This document shows positions 27,122 through 35,903 of a stretch of DNA of 64,000 nt, in pieces (within the stretch, counting starts at the first letter, position 1; each line of letters begins with the position of its first letter). Position numbers and translations under genes: made by a program. The notes under the pieces were generated by a model that saw only the letters and a program-made list of their open reading frames with translations, did no database searches and was not told where the DNA came from. Origin of the DNA: Advenella faeciporci (GTDB taxonomy: Bacteria > Pseudomonadota > Gammaproteobacteria > Burkholderiales > Burkholderiaceae_B); the NCBI RefSeq assembly GCF_014652395.1, contig NZ_BMYS01000003.1:613-64612 (forward strand), in the 5' to 3' direction.

Positions 27122-28483
27122 TTATTTTATAAACTGCAACACTTCATCAAGACGGGAAACAGGCCAGATTTCCAGCCCTTCGATTGCCTGCCTGGGTGCA
27201 TTATGTTTGGGTATCAGCGCAATACTGAAGCCCAACTTGGCGGCCTCCTTGAGGCGTTCCTGCCCGCGGGTGGCAGGGCGAATCTCACCAGCCAGCCCCA
27301 CTTCACCAAAAACCAGCAAGCCTTGTGGCAAAGGCTTGTTCCTGAGTGAGGAAATAATCGCCAGCAATACGGCCAGGTCAGATGCCGTTTCGGTAATTCT
27401 TACCCCACCCACCGCATTGACAAAAACGTCCTGGTCAAACGTGGCCACCTGGGCATGCCGGTTAAGCACGGCCAACAACATGGCCAGCCTGCCACCATCC
27501 AGCCCCAACGACAAACGACGCGGATTGGGAACATGGGCGGTATCCACCAGCGCCTGTATTTCCACCAGCAAGGGCCGGCTGCCTTCCTGGGTGGCCATCA
27601 CGCACGTGCCGGGCACATTGGCAGCATGCTGGGAAAGGAAAAGGGCCGAAGGATTATTGACGCCTTTGAGCCCTTTATCGGTCATGGCGAATACACCCAG
27701 TTCGTTAACGGCACCAAACCGGTTCTTGAAAGCCCTAATCAGCCGATAAGAAGAATGATGTTCACCCTCAAAATACAAAACCGTATCAACGATGTGTTCC
27801 AAGACCCGGGGACCTGCCAGCGTACCATCTTTGGTCACGTGTCCGATCATGACAATGGAGACGCCGGTTTGCTTGGCCAGACGGGTAAGCTGTGCGGCAC
27901 ATTCACGCACCTGCGATACCGAACCGGGCGCAGCGCTTAACGCCCCTGAAAACAAGGTTTGAATGGAGTCAATCACGGCCACCTGGGGCTTTTCTTCCTG
28001 CAGGGCCCGTTGAATGGTTTCAAGCTGGATTTCCGCCAGCAACTTGACATTGCTGGCATCAAGATCCAGCCGTTGCGCCCTTAAAGCGACCTGTTCTGCA
28101 GACTCTTCACCGGTTACATACAGCACGGGAACGGCCTGAGACAACATGGCCAGCGCCTGCAACAAGAGCGTGGATTTGCCAATCCCGGGATCTCCGCCAA
28201 TAAGGACCACCGACCCCGGCACCAGGCCACCACCCAGAACCCTGTCAAACTCTGCCAGACCAGTAGGTTGCCGGGGAGTTTCCCGCACCTCAATGTCAGA
28301 CAGCATCCGTACCGGCGCCGATGAAGCCAGGTGTGAAAACCGGTTGGCTCCCGCTGCAGGCACGGGCTGTTCCATGGTTTCCTGCAAGGTATTCCAGGCA
28401 CCACAGTGCGTACACTTGCCCTGCCATTTATTGCTGATTCCACCGCATTCCTGGCAGACATACACTGTTTTTGCTTTTGCCAT
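27122..28483 (-). CDS. radA: DNA repair protein RadA
   Basis: RecA-like branch-migration helicase for recombination intermediates, 453 residues. The N-terminal zinc finger has C-x2-C and C-x2-C pairs (CQECGG and CTHCGAW). Walker A GGDPGIGKST is near residue 97, the RadA-specific KNRFG motif near 250, and a C-terminal Lon protease-like domain from about 280 (SLGLDGGRLAMLLAVL) follows. All diagnostic parts are present and the length is normal. It is 80 bases downstream of the SDR gene and 21 bases upstream of the TSUP gene on one strand. Confidence 0.97.
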   Translation of the reverse strand: MAKAKTVYVCQECGGISNKWQGKCTHCGAWNTLQETMEQPVPAAGANRFSHLASSAPVRMLSDIEVRETPRQPTGLAEFDRVLGGGLVPGSVVLIGGDPGIGKSTLLLQALAMLSQAVPVLYVTGEESAEQVALRAQRLDLDASNVKLLAEIQLETIQRALQEEKPQVAVIDSIQTLFSGALSAAPGSVSQVRECAAQLTRLAKQTGVSIVMIGHVTKDGTLAGPRVLEHIVDTVLYFEGEHHSSYRLIRAFKNRFGAVNELGVFAMTDKGLKGVNNPSALFLSQHAANVPGTCVMATQEGSRPLLVEIQALVDTAHVPNPRRLSLGLDGGRLAMLLAVLNRHAQVATFDQDVFVNAVGGVRITETASDLAVLLAIISSLRNKPLPQGLLVFGEVGLAGEIRPATRGQERLKEAAKLGFSIALIPKHNAPRQAIEGLEIWPVSRLDEVLQFIK

Positions 28484-28563
28484 GAGCTTGGCCTTTTCCT
28501 TTTATGATTTACATTACCGCTTGTTTGAAACAGGCAAGCCTTTGCAACGGCCAGTCTTTGCCG

Positions 28564-29271
28564 TTACAGGCTTTTTCCTCCATCAATTTGCAGCACCTGT
28601 CCAGTAATAAAAGCGGCATCATGAGACAGCAAAAACTGCACTGCCGCCGCAATTTCTTCAGGGCGAGCCAATCGTTTAAGCGGAATATCGGCCAGCAACT
28701 GCTTTTCTTTTTCGCTACCCACCGGATAACTTTCACGTAAAAGCTGCGTTTCTACCGGACCGGGTGAAATGGCATTGACCGTAATACCATAATCGGCCAA
28801 TTCCAGCGCCCAGGTTTTGGTACAGGCCACCAGGGCCGATTTGGCCGCCGAATAACTGGTTTTTCCCGCTGAGCCATGACTGGCAATACTGGCAATATTG
28901 ATAATCCGTCCTTCCTGCCGTTGCTTCATCACATCAGAAAAAGCCTGAACCACCTGAATCGCCGAACGGACATTAAGATCATAAACCTGGTAAAACGAAG
29001 CCAATGAGATCTCCCCCAGGATTTCAGGCAACACAACACCCACATTATTGACAATGGCATCAACAGGGTATTTTTCACGGATCATGCGCAAGACGTCTTC
29101 GGTCTGGCCGGCGTCATTCAAATCACATTGATACAAAAAACCCGGAAAATCTATTTCATCCACATGACGGGCCAAACCAATGACATGGGCACCCGCATCA
29201 CTCAGGCGTCTTGAAATGGCCCAGCCAATACCTTTGGTTGCCCCAGTTACCAGGACACATTTATTCTTCAT
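28564..29271 (-). CDS. Short-chain dehydrogenase/reductase (FabG-like)
   Basis: A 235-residue classical SDR with the NAD(P)-binding TGATKGIG at 9-16, NNVG at 75-78, N100, and catalytic Y140 and K144 in SYSAAK with a preceding serine near 128. The C-terminus AFITGQVLQIDGG is typical of 3-oxoacyl-ACP reductases. Presumably uses NADPH on a 3-oxoacyl or similar ketone substrate. It stands alone from any fab cluster, so a specialised rather than housekeeping role is possible. AAGGA lies seven bases before the ATG. Confidence 0.85.
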   Translation of the reverse strand: MKNKCVLVTGATKGIGWAISRRLSDAGAHVIGLARHVDEIDFPGFLYQCDLNDAGQTEDVLRMIREKYPVDAIVNNVGVVLPEILGEISLASFYQVYDLNVRSAIQVVQAFSDVMKQRQEGRIINIASIASHGSAGKTSYSAAKSALVACTKTWALELADYGITVNAISPGPVETQLLRESYPVGSEKEKQLLADIPLKRLARPEEIAAAVQFLLSHDAAFITGQVLQIDGGKSL

Positions 29272-29327
29272 CCGGTTTTCCTTATATATTTACATTCCGG
29301 TCTATTTTACATAGATTCGGGTGCATT

Positions 29328-30476
29328 CTATTCTTCAAGATCAACCGGTACCCGTTTTGCCAGTGCACACATGAGCTCATAGGAAATGGTGCCTGCATGG
29401 CTGGCCACCTCATCAATGTGCGGGCCATTGTGTCCCCATAAATTTACCCAGTCACCTTCCCGCGCATCGGGAACGGGATCAAGGTCTACCGTTAGCATAT
29501 CCATGGATACACGGCCGATAATTCTTGTCCGGACCCCATTGACCACTACTGGTGTACCCGTTGGAGCATGCCTTGGATAGCCATCGGCATAGCCACACGC
29601 CACCACACCCACACGGGTATTTTGAGTGGCCGTAAAGGTAGCGCCATAGCCAACCGACTCACCCTTTTCCACGTGTTGCACCGAAAGCAGTTTTGCCTTT
29701 AAAGACATGGCCGGGCGCAAGCCGAATGCCGTTGCGGTTTCTGTGGGTGTATCAAAAGGAGACGCACCATAAAGGCAAATACCTGGTCTGACCCAGTTTT
29801 CCCGTTCATTGAAGGCAAGAGAGGGATACCGCAACGTAGCGGCTGAATTGCACATGCTAAGCGCGCCGGGCAAACCTTCAATGGCCTGCATCATGAGGCG
29901 TGCGGGTTCATCGATGGCCCCCGGCTGGCCATCGGCACTTGAAAAATGCGACATAAAACCAATCTTGCCAACCCTGCCCTGCTTTTGCAAGACCAGCAAA
30001 TCCTGGAAGCGGGCAGCACAATCAGCAGGACGGAATCCCAAGCGGTTCATGCCCGTATTGAGCTTGAGAAAAACATCAAATGGCTTGCCGGCCGGCATTT
30101 TCTCAAGCATTTTTATTTGCGCGATATGATGAATACTGGTCGTGATATGGTTTTCCTGCAAATACGGCAAATCAGCCTGTTCAAAAAAACCTTCAAGCAT
30201 TAATATTTTTTTGTCCCAACCCTTTTCGCGGCAACGAATGGCATCGTTCAAATCAATAAGCGCCAGCCCGTCGGCCTGCCCAAACCCCTTAATGCCATTT
30301 TCAAGCCCGTGCCCATATGCATTTGCCTTGATAACAGCCCAAATGAAAGGCGACCCGAACGACTTCCCGGTTGTTTCCTGACAGTCCTGACGGGCCAATT
30401 GCAGATGATTGCGAACCACCTGCAAATTATGTGACAGTGCCGGCAAAGATATTGTTGCGCGGATTGGACGAGGCAT
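29328..30476 (-). CDS. alr: Alanine racemase
   Basis: PLP enzyme that makes D-alanine for peptidoglycan. The 382-residue protein has the PLP lysine K50 in AVIKANAYGHG and the C-terminal tyrosine in GYGATFTA (about 275), the two-base racemase pair, with GRVSMDMLTVDL near 325. GGAG precedes the ATG by eight bases. It is divergent from hpnC with a short shared promoter region. Biosynthetic Alr versus catabolic DadX cannot be told apart; no dadA is adjacent. Confidence 0.94.
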   Translation of the reverse strand: MPRPIRATISLPALSHNLQVVRNHLQLARQDCQETTGKSFGSPFIWAVIKANAYGHGLENGIKGFGQADGLALIDLNDAIRCREKGWDKKILMLEGFFEQADLPYLQENHITTSIHHIAQIKMLEKMPAGKPFDVFLKLNTGMNRLGFRPADCAARFQDLLVLQKQGRVGKIGFMSHFSSADGQPGAIDEPARLMMQAIEGLPGALSMCNSAATLRYPSLAFNERENWVRPGICLYGASPFDTPTETATAFGLRPAMSLKAKLLSVQHVEKGESVGYGATFTATQNTRVGVVACGYADGYPRHAPTGTPVVVNGVRTRIIGRVSMDMLTVDLDPVPDAREGDWVNLWGHNGPHIDEVASHAGTISYELMCALAKRVPVDLEE

Positions 30477-30518
30477 TTGCGTTACTCCAGTTTAAAAATA
30501 CAGCACCCAGCCCTAAAT

Positions 30519-30543
30519 TATAATCACTCCTGGCGCTTATAAT
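30519..30543. promoter_or_regulatory. Divergent alr/hpnC promoter region
   Basis: Two exact TATAAT hexamers at 30519-30524 and 30538-30543 lie in the 99-base spacer. The second is suited as the -10 of hpnC about 30 bases before its start. The first sits in a symmetric ATTATAAT and could serve alr on the other strand. No good -35 is visible for either. Confidence 0.4.
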
Positions 30544-30575
30544 CCCCACGATGCAATTATTTTACGAGTCCCTGC

Positions 30576-31412
30576 ATGTCTGTTGAACATTATGAAAACT
30601 TTCCGGTTGCCTCTGTCCTTATCCCGGCAGCGTTAAGACCCGCCATTCATGCGGTTTATGCTTTTGCCCGCAGTGCCGATGATATTGCCGATGAGGGTGA
30701 TTTGAATCTGGCGGCGCGACTGGAAAAACTTCAAGCCTACAGGACCGCGTTACGAAAAATACAACAACAACCCGCCGGCCCTGATGATTTTGGCTCACCC
30801 GAGTTAAATAGCGTGTTTATTCCCCTCGCAACCATTATCCGTCAATATCATTTACCCATGTCCGCCTTCAAGGACTTACTCACTGCCTTCGAATCGGATG
30901 TCCGTTTCACGCCATTTGCCAATCAGGAAGCGTTACTTGAGTACTGCCGGTTTTCTGCCAATCCCGTAGGGCTGTTAATGCTGCATATTTACCAGGCTGT
31001 CAGCGAAGAAAATATTGTCTTTTCCGATCAAATCTGCACTGCCCTGCAACTGGTCAATTTCTGGCAGGATATTGCCATTGACCTGAATAAAAACCGGGTT
31101 TATTTGCCCCAGGACAGCCTGCATCGGCACAATATCACGGTACAAAACCTGGCATCTGAAAAGATAACCCCTGAGTGGATCGGATTAATGCAGGAACAAA
31201 TCGAATTTACCCGTACAATGATGCTTGCCGGCGCGCCCCTGACCAAGAACCTGCGTGGACGCCTGGCATGGGAAATGCGCATGATTATTCAGGGTGGATT
31301 GCGCATTCTGGAAAAAATTGAAAACGTCAACTATGATGTTTTCAACCAGCGCCCGGTATTGAACAAACCTGATTGGGCCATTATTTCATGGCGTGCTTTA
31401 ACTCATTCATAA
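30576..31412 (+). CDS. hpnC: Squalene biosynthesis protein HpnC
   Basis: Converts presqualene diphosphate to hydroxysqualene in the three-enzyme bacterial squalene route (HpnD, HpnC, HpnE). The 278-residue all-helical prenyl synthase shows the two Asp-rich motifs: SADDIADEGD near 33-42 and WQDIAIDLNKNRVYLP near 165-180. It is the first of three tightly spaced genes, with hpnD 4 bases after its stop. The Shine-Dalgarno is weak. Order and motifs make the call good; HpnC and HpnD are homologous, so the split rests on order and motif details. Confidence 0.9.
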   Translation: MSVEHYENFPVASVLIPAALRPAIHAVYAFARSADDIADEGDLNLAARLEKLQAYRTALRKIQQQPAGPDDFGSPELNSVFIPLATIIRQYHLPMSAFKDLLTAFESDVRFTPFANQEALLEYCRFSANPVGLLMLHIYQAVSEENIVFSDQICTALQLVNFWQDIAIDLNKNRVYLPQDSLHRHNITVQNLASEKITPEWIGLMQEQIEFTRTMMLAGAPLTKNLRGRLAWEMRMIIQGGLRILEKIENVNYDVFNQRPVLNKPDWAIISWRALTHS

Positions 31413-31416
31413 CATC

Positions 31417-32289
31417 ATGACACCAGACGAATACTGCCAGGATAAAACCAACAAAAGCGGATCCAGTTTTTATTATTCTTTTCTGTATCTGCAACCTGAA
31501 CCCAGACGTGCCATTACGGCCATCTATGCCTTCTGCCGGGAAGTTGATGATGTGGTTGATGAGTGTTCAGACCCGTCCTTGGCCCGTGTCAAGCTGGGCT
31601 GGTGGCGCAATGAAATCGGCAATCTTTACAAACAAAAACCCGAGCATCCCGTTACCAAGGCCCTGGCACCGCATATTGAGCCTTTCAAGCTGGCCCAGGA
31701 ACACTTCCTGGCCATTATTGATGGCATGGAAATGGACCTTGACCAAAGCCGCTACCTGGACTGGGCGGGCCTGAAAAAATATTGCTGGCACGCAGCCAGC
31801 GCCGTGGGACTGTTATCGGCACGGGTTTTTGGCTTTCATAACCCCCAAACCCTGCAATATGCGGAAAAGCTGGGGCTGGCCTTGCAAATGACCAATATTA
31901 TCCGTGATATAGGTGATGATGCACGTCGTGGACGTATTTATCTTCCGATTGAAGACTTGCAGGCTTTTAACGTCAAGGCAGCCGACATCCTGAACAGCAA
32001 TTACAACGACAACTTCAAAAAACTGATGGCCTTTGAAGCCAATCGTGCCTGCCAGCTTTATAAAGAAGCCTTCACCCTGTTGCCGGAAGAAGACCGCCGC
32101 GCTCAACGCCCTGGCATTATGATGGCCGCCATTTACCATGCCCTGTTAAAAGAAATTGAGCATGAGCAATGGAACATTCTGGACCAGCGTATCAGTCTGA
32201 CGCCTATCCGGAAATTTTTTATTGCCTGGAAAATATGGATTAACGGTGGCAGGACATTCACCCGTGACATGCGTAATGCCACCTCTTGA
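31417..32289 (+). CDS. hpnD: Presqualene diphosphate synthase HpnD
   Basis: Condenses two farnesyl diphosphates to presqualene diphosphate. The 290-residue protein has the first Asp-rich motif VDDVVDEC near 48-55, the conserved YCWHAASAVGLL near 120-131 and the second motif NIIRDIGDDARRGRIYLP near 160-177. The YYSFLYLQPE opening is typical of phytoene/squalene synthases. It is flanked by hpnC (4 bases upstream) and hpnE (overlapping start). Its substrate can be supplied by ispA and dxs at 47-50 kb. Confidence 0.91.
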   Translation: MTPDEYCQDKTNKSGSSFYYSFLYLQPEPRRAITAIYAFCREVDDVVDECSDPSLARVKLGWWRNEIGNLYKQKPEHPVTKALAPHIEPFKLAQEHFLAIIDGMEMDLDQSRYLDWAGLKKYCWHAASAVGLLSARVFGFHNPQTLQYAEKLGLALQMTNIIRDIGDDARRGRIYLPIEDLQAFNVKAADILNSNYNDNFKKLMAFEANRACQLYKEAFTLLPEEDRRAQRPGIMMAAIYHALLKEIEHEQWNILDQRISLTPIRKFFIAWKIWINGGRTFTRDMRNATS

Positions 32290-33628
32290 TACCCCTGATC
32301 AAAAAAGCGTTGCCGTTATCGGTGCAGGTTGGGCGGGCCTGGCTGCCGCCCACACCCTGCAGCAAAAAAACCTCAGGGTCCATGTCTTCGAGCAATCGCA
32401 CACTTTGGGTGGACGTGCCCGTAAAGTGCATTCCCGTAAACTGGGCAGGACGATTGATAACGGCCAACACCTGCTGATTGGAGCTTATTCAGATACCCTG
32501 CGGCTTATGCAAGAACTGGGCCTGGATGAACAGGAAAATTTCTTAAGGCAACCCCTTGATATTTCAACCTTGAATCAGGATTTCAGGCTGCACCTCAAGT
32601 CAACCCTGCCTGCGCCCTTTGATTTTCTGCAAGCCCTGCTATGGGCCAAAGGTTTGGCATTTACTGACAAATTCAAGCTGATACGTGCACTGTTAACCCT
32701 GAAAAGGCAAAAATGGCGGGTACCCCAAGCACAAACCGTTGGCAACTGGCTAAAACAGGAAAAGCAGACACCCTTTCTTTATCAGGCATTCTGGGAACCA
32801 CTTTGCATTGCCACCCTGAACACCCATGTCAACAAAGCCTGCATGCAACTGTTTGCCCGTGTGTTGCAACACAGTACCGATGCAGGTAAACAGGCCTCCA
32901 ACTTCCTGATACCCCGGGTTAACCTGAGTGCCTTATGGGCAGAAAAACTCAGCAAGGCAATCAGGTTTACTTATGGAAAAAGCATCCAGTCCCTTTCAAT
33001 CACACCCAAGGGTTACCAAATAGATAGTCTTGATTTTGATGCTGTCATCCTGGCAACGCCTGCCGAACAGTGCGCCAAAATCCTGGCCACCCTGCCCAAT
33101 AGCGAAAACCAGGCCGGCTTCATGCAAGCGCTGCGGCAATTCAGCTTTAATCCAATCATGACAATTACCCTTGAGCTGGAAAAAAACTGGCAATTGCCCT
33201 TGCCGCTTTATCTGCTTAAAACAGAACACCCGCAACAAGACCCGGGGCAGTGGCTGTTCATACGCTCCCGCTTCATGGCTGATACTGGCAAAAGCGTCCG
33301 TCCCGAAATTGCCATTGTCATCAGTCAGGCCAGTGAATGGCTGGAAAAAGACAAGCCGGAAATTATCCGGCTGGTGATTGGACAGCTTGCCAGACAGGCC
33401 CCTGAAAACCTGCCCTTGCCTGCCGTAACCGCCTGGGACATCATTACCGAAAAAAGGGCTACCTTTAGCGCCGAACCGGGCCTGCATCGCTTGCCAAACG
33501 CCACTGCCTGGCCTGGTTTATACCTGGCCGGCGACTGGACTGACACAGGCTTTCCCGGCGTGCTGGAAGGCGCCGTCAAAAGCGGACAACTTGCAGCCCG
33601 GCTTTTGGCACAAAACCTTACTTCATGA
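32276..33628 (+). CDS. hpnE: Hydroxysqualene dehydroxylase HpnE
   Basis: FAD-dependent amine-oxidase-fold enzyme that reduces hydroxysqualene to squalene. The dinucleotide fold VAVIGAGWAGLAAAHTL opens the protein, the RARKVHSRKLGRTIDNGQH region follows, and the C-terminal FAD motif YLAGDWTDTGFPGVLEGAV lies near 415-435. I start at 32276 (450 residues), which overlaps the hpnD stop by 14 bases; an earlier in-frame ATG lies deep in hpnD and adds residues unlike the family. Its 3' end overlaps the convergent Rrf2 regulator gene by 11 bases. Confidence 0.91.
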   Translation: MPPLDTPDQKSVAVIGAGWAGLAAAHTLQQKNLRVHVFEQSHTLGGRARKVHSRKLGRTIDNGQHLLIGAYSDTLRLMQELGLDEQENFLRQPLDISTLNQDFRLHLKSTLPAPFDFLQALLWAKGLAFTDKFKLIRALLTLKRQKWRVPQAQTVGNWLKQEKQTPFLYQAFWEPLCIATLNTHVNKACMQLFARVLQHSTDAGKQASNFLIPRVNLSALWAEKLSKAIRFTYGKSIQSLSITPKGYQIDSLDFDAVILATPAEQCAKILATLPNSENQAGFMQALRQFSFNPIMTITLELEKNWQLPLPLYLLKTEHPQQDPGQWLFIRSRFMADTGKSVRPEIAIVISQASEWLEKDKPEIIRLVIGQLARQAPENLPLPAVTAWDIITEKRATFSAEPGLHRLPNATAWPGLYLAGDWTDTGFPGVLEGAVKSGQLAARLLAQNLTS

Positions 33629-34067
33629 AATTGACGATTTTCTCAAGGGATTCGTCAGAAGGCGGGGTTCCTGACTTGAGGATATCAGCCAGGGAATATT
33701 GGGCAAAACAGGCAATAAATGCATCCAGCGCTTCTTGCATAATGCCAGTCAAACCACAATAGGCTCCAATATTGCAGGTATTGTCACTGCTAAAGCACTC
33801 CACCAAATGAAAATCCGGCTCAACTGTTTTAATCACTTCAGCCAAACAGATTTCTTCCGGTTTTTTGGCCAGTTTCATACCACCGCCTTTGCCTCTTATT
33901 GTTTCAATCCATGCCAACTGGCTAAGCTGGTGAGTGATTTTCATGAGATGCGGCTCTGAAATATGGTAGGCCTTGGCGATTTCCTTAATGGTGCAAAGCC
34001 TGTCAGGATGCACGGCCAAATACAAGAGCATCCTGAAAGCGTAATCTGTTCTGACCGTCAACCTCAT
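33618..34067 (-). CDS. nsrR: Rrf2-family regulator, NsrR type
   Basis: A 149-residue winged-helix regulator with an Fe-S sensor. It begins MRLTVRTDYAFRMLLYLAV like NsrR, has the HTH AKAYHISEPHLMKITHQL (31-48), RGKGGGMKLAK wing, and cysteines C91, C98 and C104 for the NO-sensitive cluster. E. coli NsrR uses C91, C96 and C102, so the first gap is wider by two residues. It overlaps the nnrS stop as ATGA, and a candidate NsrR operator precedes nnrS, so it probably represses its own operon until NO damages the cluster. Confidence 0.87.
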   Translation of the reverse strand: MRLTVRTDYAFRMLLYLAVHPDRLCTIKEIAKAYHISEPHLMKITHQLSQLAWIETIRGKGGGMKLAKKPEEICLAEVIKTVEPDFHLVECFSSDNTCNIGAYCGLTGIMQEALDAFIACFAQYSLADILKSGTPPSDESLEKIVNFMK

Positions 34068-35308
34068 TTTTTCTCCATAGGTTTGATCAGACCGCCTTTA
34101 TCAAAAGCCTGGTCGGCACGGGGACGGGTAAGAATAGGTACAAACTGCCAAAGATAGAAACCAAAGGCCAGTATCCAGGCAAGCCCTGCAACATGCAGCA
34201 GGGGCTGGGTATAAACAGATGGGTACAGAGCCGCCAAACGGCTGATGGTCGCCACCAGCACCAACACATAACTGCTGACCATTAAGCGGCTTGCCTTTAA
34301 CGGGTGTCCGGTATGCCCCAAAGCGGTACGGGTTAGCATGCCAATAATCATGATAGAAAACCCGCCCATGCCAATGACGTGAATGTACGCGGCAGGACGA
34401 ACCATGATGGAAGGACGGATACCGGCAAAATACAAGGCGCCCATTACCAATCCCAGACCCAGGAAGAAATAAGCCAGATACAACACCCAAAGCAGGGGTT
34501 CACCCAGGACTTTGGAAGGCTTCCATTGAATAACCTGAACAATGGCAATGATACCGGCAATGCCGATAAACAGCGCCATTACTTTGGGCAAGGCAACAAG
34601 CCCAAAGAAAATCGCAATCCCACAGGCAATTAACTGGTACAAACCGGAACGGGTATGCATGGGAATCTGCAAGCCCTGAATTTTACGGGTGGCAAAAAAT
34701 GGCACCACACGACGGGCAATTAACAGGGCAATCAGCACCATAAACAGAATGCCGACTTCAAAAAAGGACATCAGTACATCCAACTTGCCCTGATAATAGG
34801 TAACCAGGAACGCCAGGTCCATAATACCAAGACCCAGCACCGCCCATGGCAAAGCATAATTGCGTTTGCTTTTGGCTTTCAGGATCACCCTGAACAGGCA
34901 AATGGCTGACACCAGGTAAAAAGAAAACTCATACAACATGCCAGTGAAAAACATGCTGTCGCCCGGAATCAGGAAAGCAATGCGGGCAATTAGCCAGGTA
35001 AGGGCAAGAATGGCCAGCGGAACACCTTTAATCGGATTAGAACCCGTCCAGGTTGCGCTGGCTGTCAGCAAAAAGGCAACCGCAATGGTACCCACAAAGG
35101 CCCACAGCATTTCATGGGCATGCCACCACATTCCATTCAAGGTGCCCTGCAAGAATTGTGGCGTATACACCCACAGCAAAATAGAAATTAGCGCCCAGGC
35201 TGCACCGGCAATATATAAGGGCCGAAATCCCAACGACAGGAATGCTGTCATCCGGGTTTCAGGTTGTTTGGTTTTGCTGGGCGGGGAGATGGAAATAAGC
35301 GTACTCAT
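34064..35308 (-). CDS. nnrS: NnrS family haem/copper membrane protein
   Basis: A 414-residue inner-membrane protein with about 12 helices and the NnrS histidine-bearing segments (GMWWHAHEMLWAF near 60-72, VIGMGGFSIMIIGMLTR near 310-326). NnrS proteins protect metabolism from nitrosative stress by reducing damage from NO-iron complexes. It shares an operon with the NsrR-type gene, its start lying 35 bases from an NsrR-like operator. No denitrification reductase is in the window, so its role here is probably protection from external NO. Confidence 0.9.
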   Translation of the reverse strand: MSTLISISPPSKTKQPETRMTAFLSLGFRPLYIAGAAWALISILLWVYTPQFLQGTLNGMWWHAHEMLWAFVGTIAVAFLLTASATWTGSNPIKGVPLAILALTWLIARIAFLIPGDSMFFTGMLYEFSFYLVSAICLFRVILKAKSKRNYALPWAVLGLGIMDLAFLVTYYQGKLDVLMSFFEVGILFMVLIALLIARRVVPFFATRKIQGLQIPMHTRSGLYQLIACGIAIFFGLVALPKVMALFIGIAGIIAIVQVIQWKPSKVLGEPLLWVLYLAYFFLGLGLVMGALYFAGIRPSIMVRPAAYIHVIGMGGFSIMIIGMLTRTALGHTGHPLKASRLMVSSYVLVLVATISRLAALYPSVYTQPLLHVAGLAWILAFGFYLWQFVPILTRPRADQAFDKGGLIKPMEKK

Positions 35309-35342
35309 GTATTAACCCTGTTTGGCTTTATCATTACTTTAT

Positions 35343-35365
35343 AAGATACACATTATATATATCTT
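35343..35365 (-). promoter_or_regulatory. Candidate NsrR operator over the nnrS -10 box
   Basis: Arms AAGATACACAT and ATATATATCTT around a single T give the 11-1-11 layout of the NsrR consensus (AAGATGCATTT with its complement). The outer eight bases, ATAAGATA and TATCTTAT at 35341-35348 and 35360-35367, are perfectly symmetric. A TATAAT -10 hexamer on the minus strand (35352-35357) lies inside it. It sits 35 bases upstream of the nnrS start codon, so binding would block the promoter. Confidence 0.72.
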
Positions 35366-35409
35366 ATGAGATAAAAGCTATGCCTGCGATAGGGATAAAC
35401 AATAAATAC

Positions 35410-35793
35410 TTATTTGAATAACCGAACCAGCCACATTCCCACCGCCGTCAATAACAAGGTGCTTGCCAGGCTGATACCCATGTAGGCACCTGCCCATAGA
35501 AATTGGCCTTTAAGCAAAAATTGCAGGGTTTCTGCCGAGAAAGTGGAAAAAGTGGTTAATCCGCCAAGGAACCCGGTAACCAGAAGCAGTCGTACCCATA
35601 AGGGTATGTGCTCGTTGAGAGAAAAAAAACCAATCAGCATGCCAATAAACAAACCACCCAGACAATTGGCCAGCAAGGTGCCCCATGGCCAGGATTCCTG
35701 GTTTAGGGCCAGGCCCAGCAACCAGCGTAAAATAGCGCCAAAGGCAGCACCGGTAGCCACTGCAAGAAAATTACCGGGAGTAAACAGGGTCAT
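35410..35793 (-). CDS. crcB: Fluoride ion channel CrcB (Fluc)
   Basis: A 127-residue membrane protein with four helices and the Fluc pore motif GFLGGLTTFSTFS near 75-87, which forms a dual-topology dimer exporting fluoride. I looked for a fluoride riboswitch in the roughly 110 bases upstream and saw no convincing match. It lies upstream of nnrS and downstream of thrC on the same strand, but hairpin and operator sequences on either side suggest separate transcripts. Confidence 0.93.
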   Translation of the reverse strand: MTLFTPGNFLAVATGAAFGAILRWLLGLALNQESWPWGTLLANCLGGLFIGMLIGFFSLNEHIPLWVRLLLVTGFLGGLTTFSTFSAETLQFLLKGQFLWAGAYMGISLASTLLLTAVGMWLVRLFK

Positions 35794-35866
35794 GAGAGGC
35801 CTGGCTTATTGATGAATGGTCATAGTGAAGGCGCCATATACTGGCAAGCGTGACGTGTAATCCCTA

Positions 35867-35902
35867 TCATGAACAAGGGCACCGAAGTGCCCCTGAACAT
35901 GA
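35867..35902. terminator. Hairpin after thrC
   Basis: On the minus strand, GGGCAC and GTGCCC enclose a TTCG tetraloop, with G-T and A-T pairs extending the stem and outer TCATG/CATGA arms. It begins right after the thrC stop. No real U-tract follows, so it is a transcript-end stabiliser or weak terminator. Confidence 0.5.
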
Positions 35903-35903
35903 C

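Noticed and set aside
28546-28565. Six-bp hairpin AACGGC/GCCGTT at the SDR stop
   Set aside because: No U-tract on the minus strand and the stem overlaps the stop codon, so it is not a supported terminator.
35794-35903. Fluoride riboswitch before crcB
   Set aside because: I looked for the crcB motif helices and conserved loop and saw only the thrC hairpin; no convincing match.
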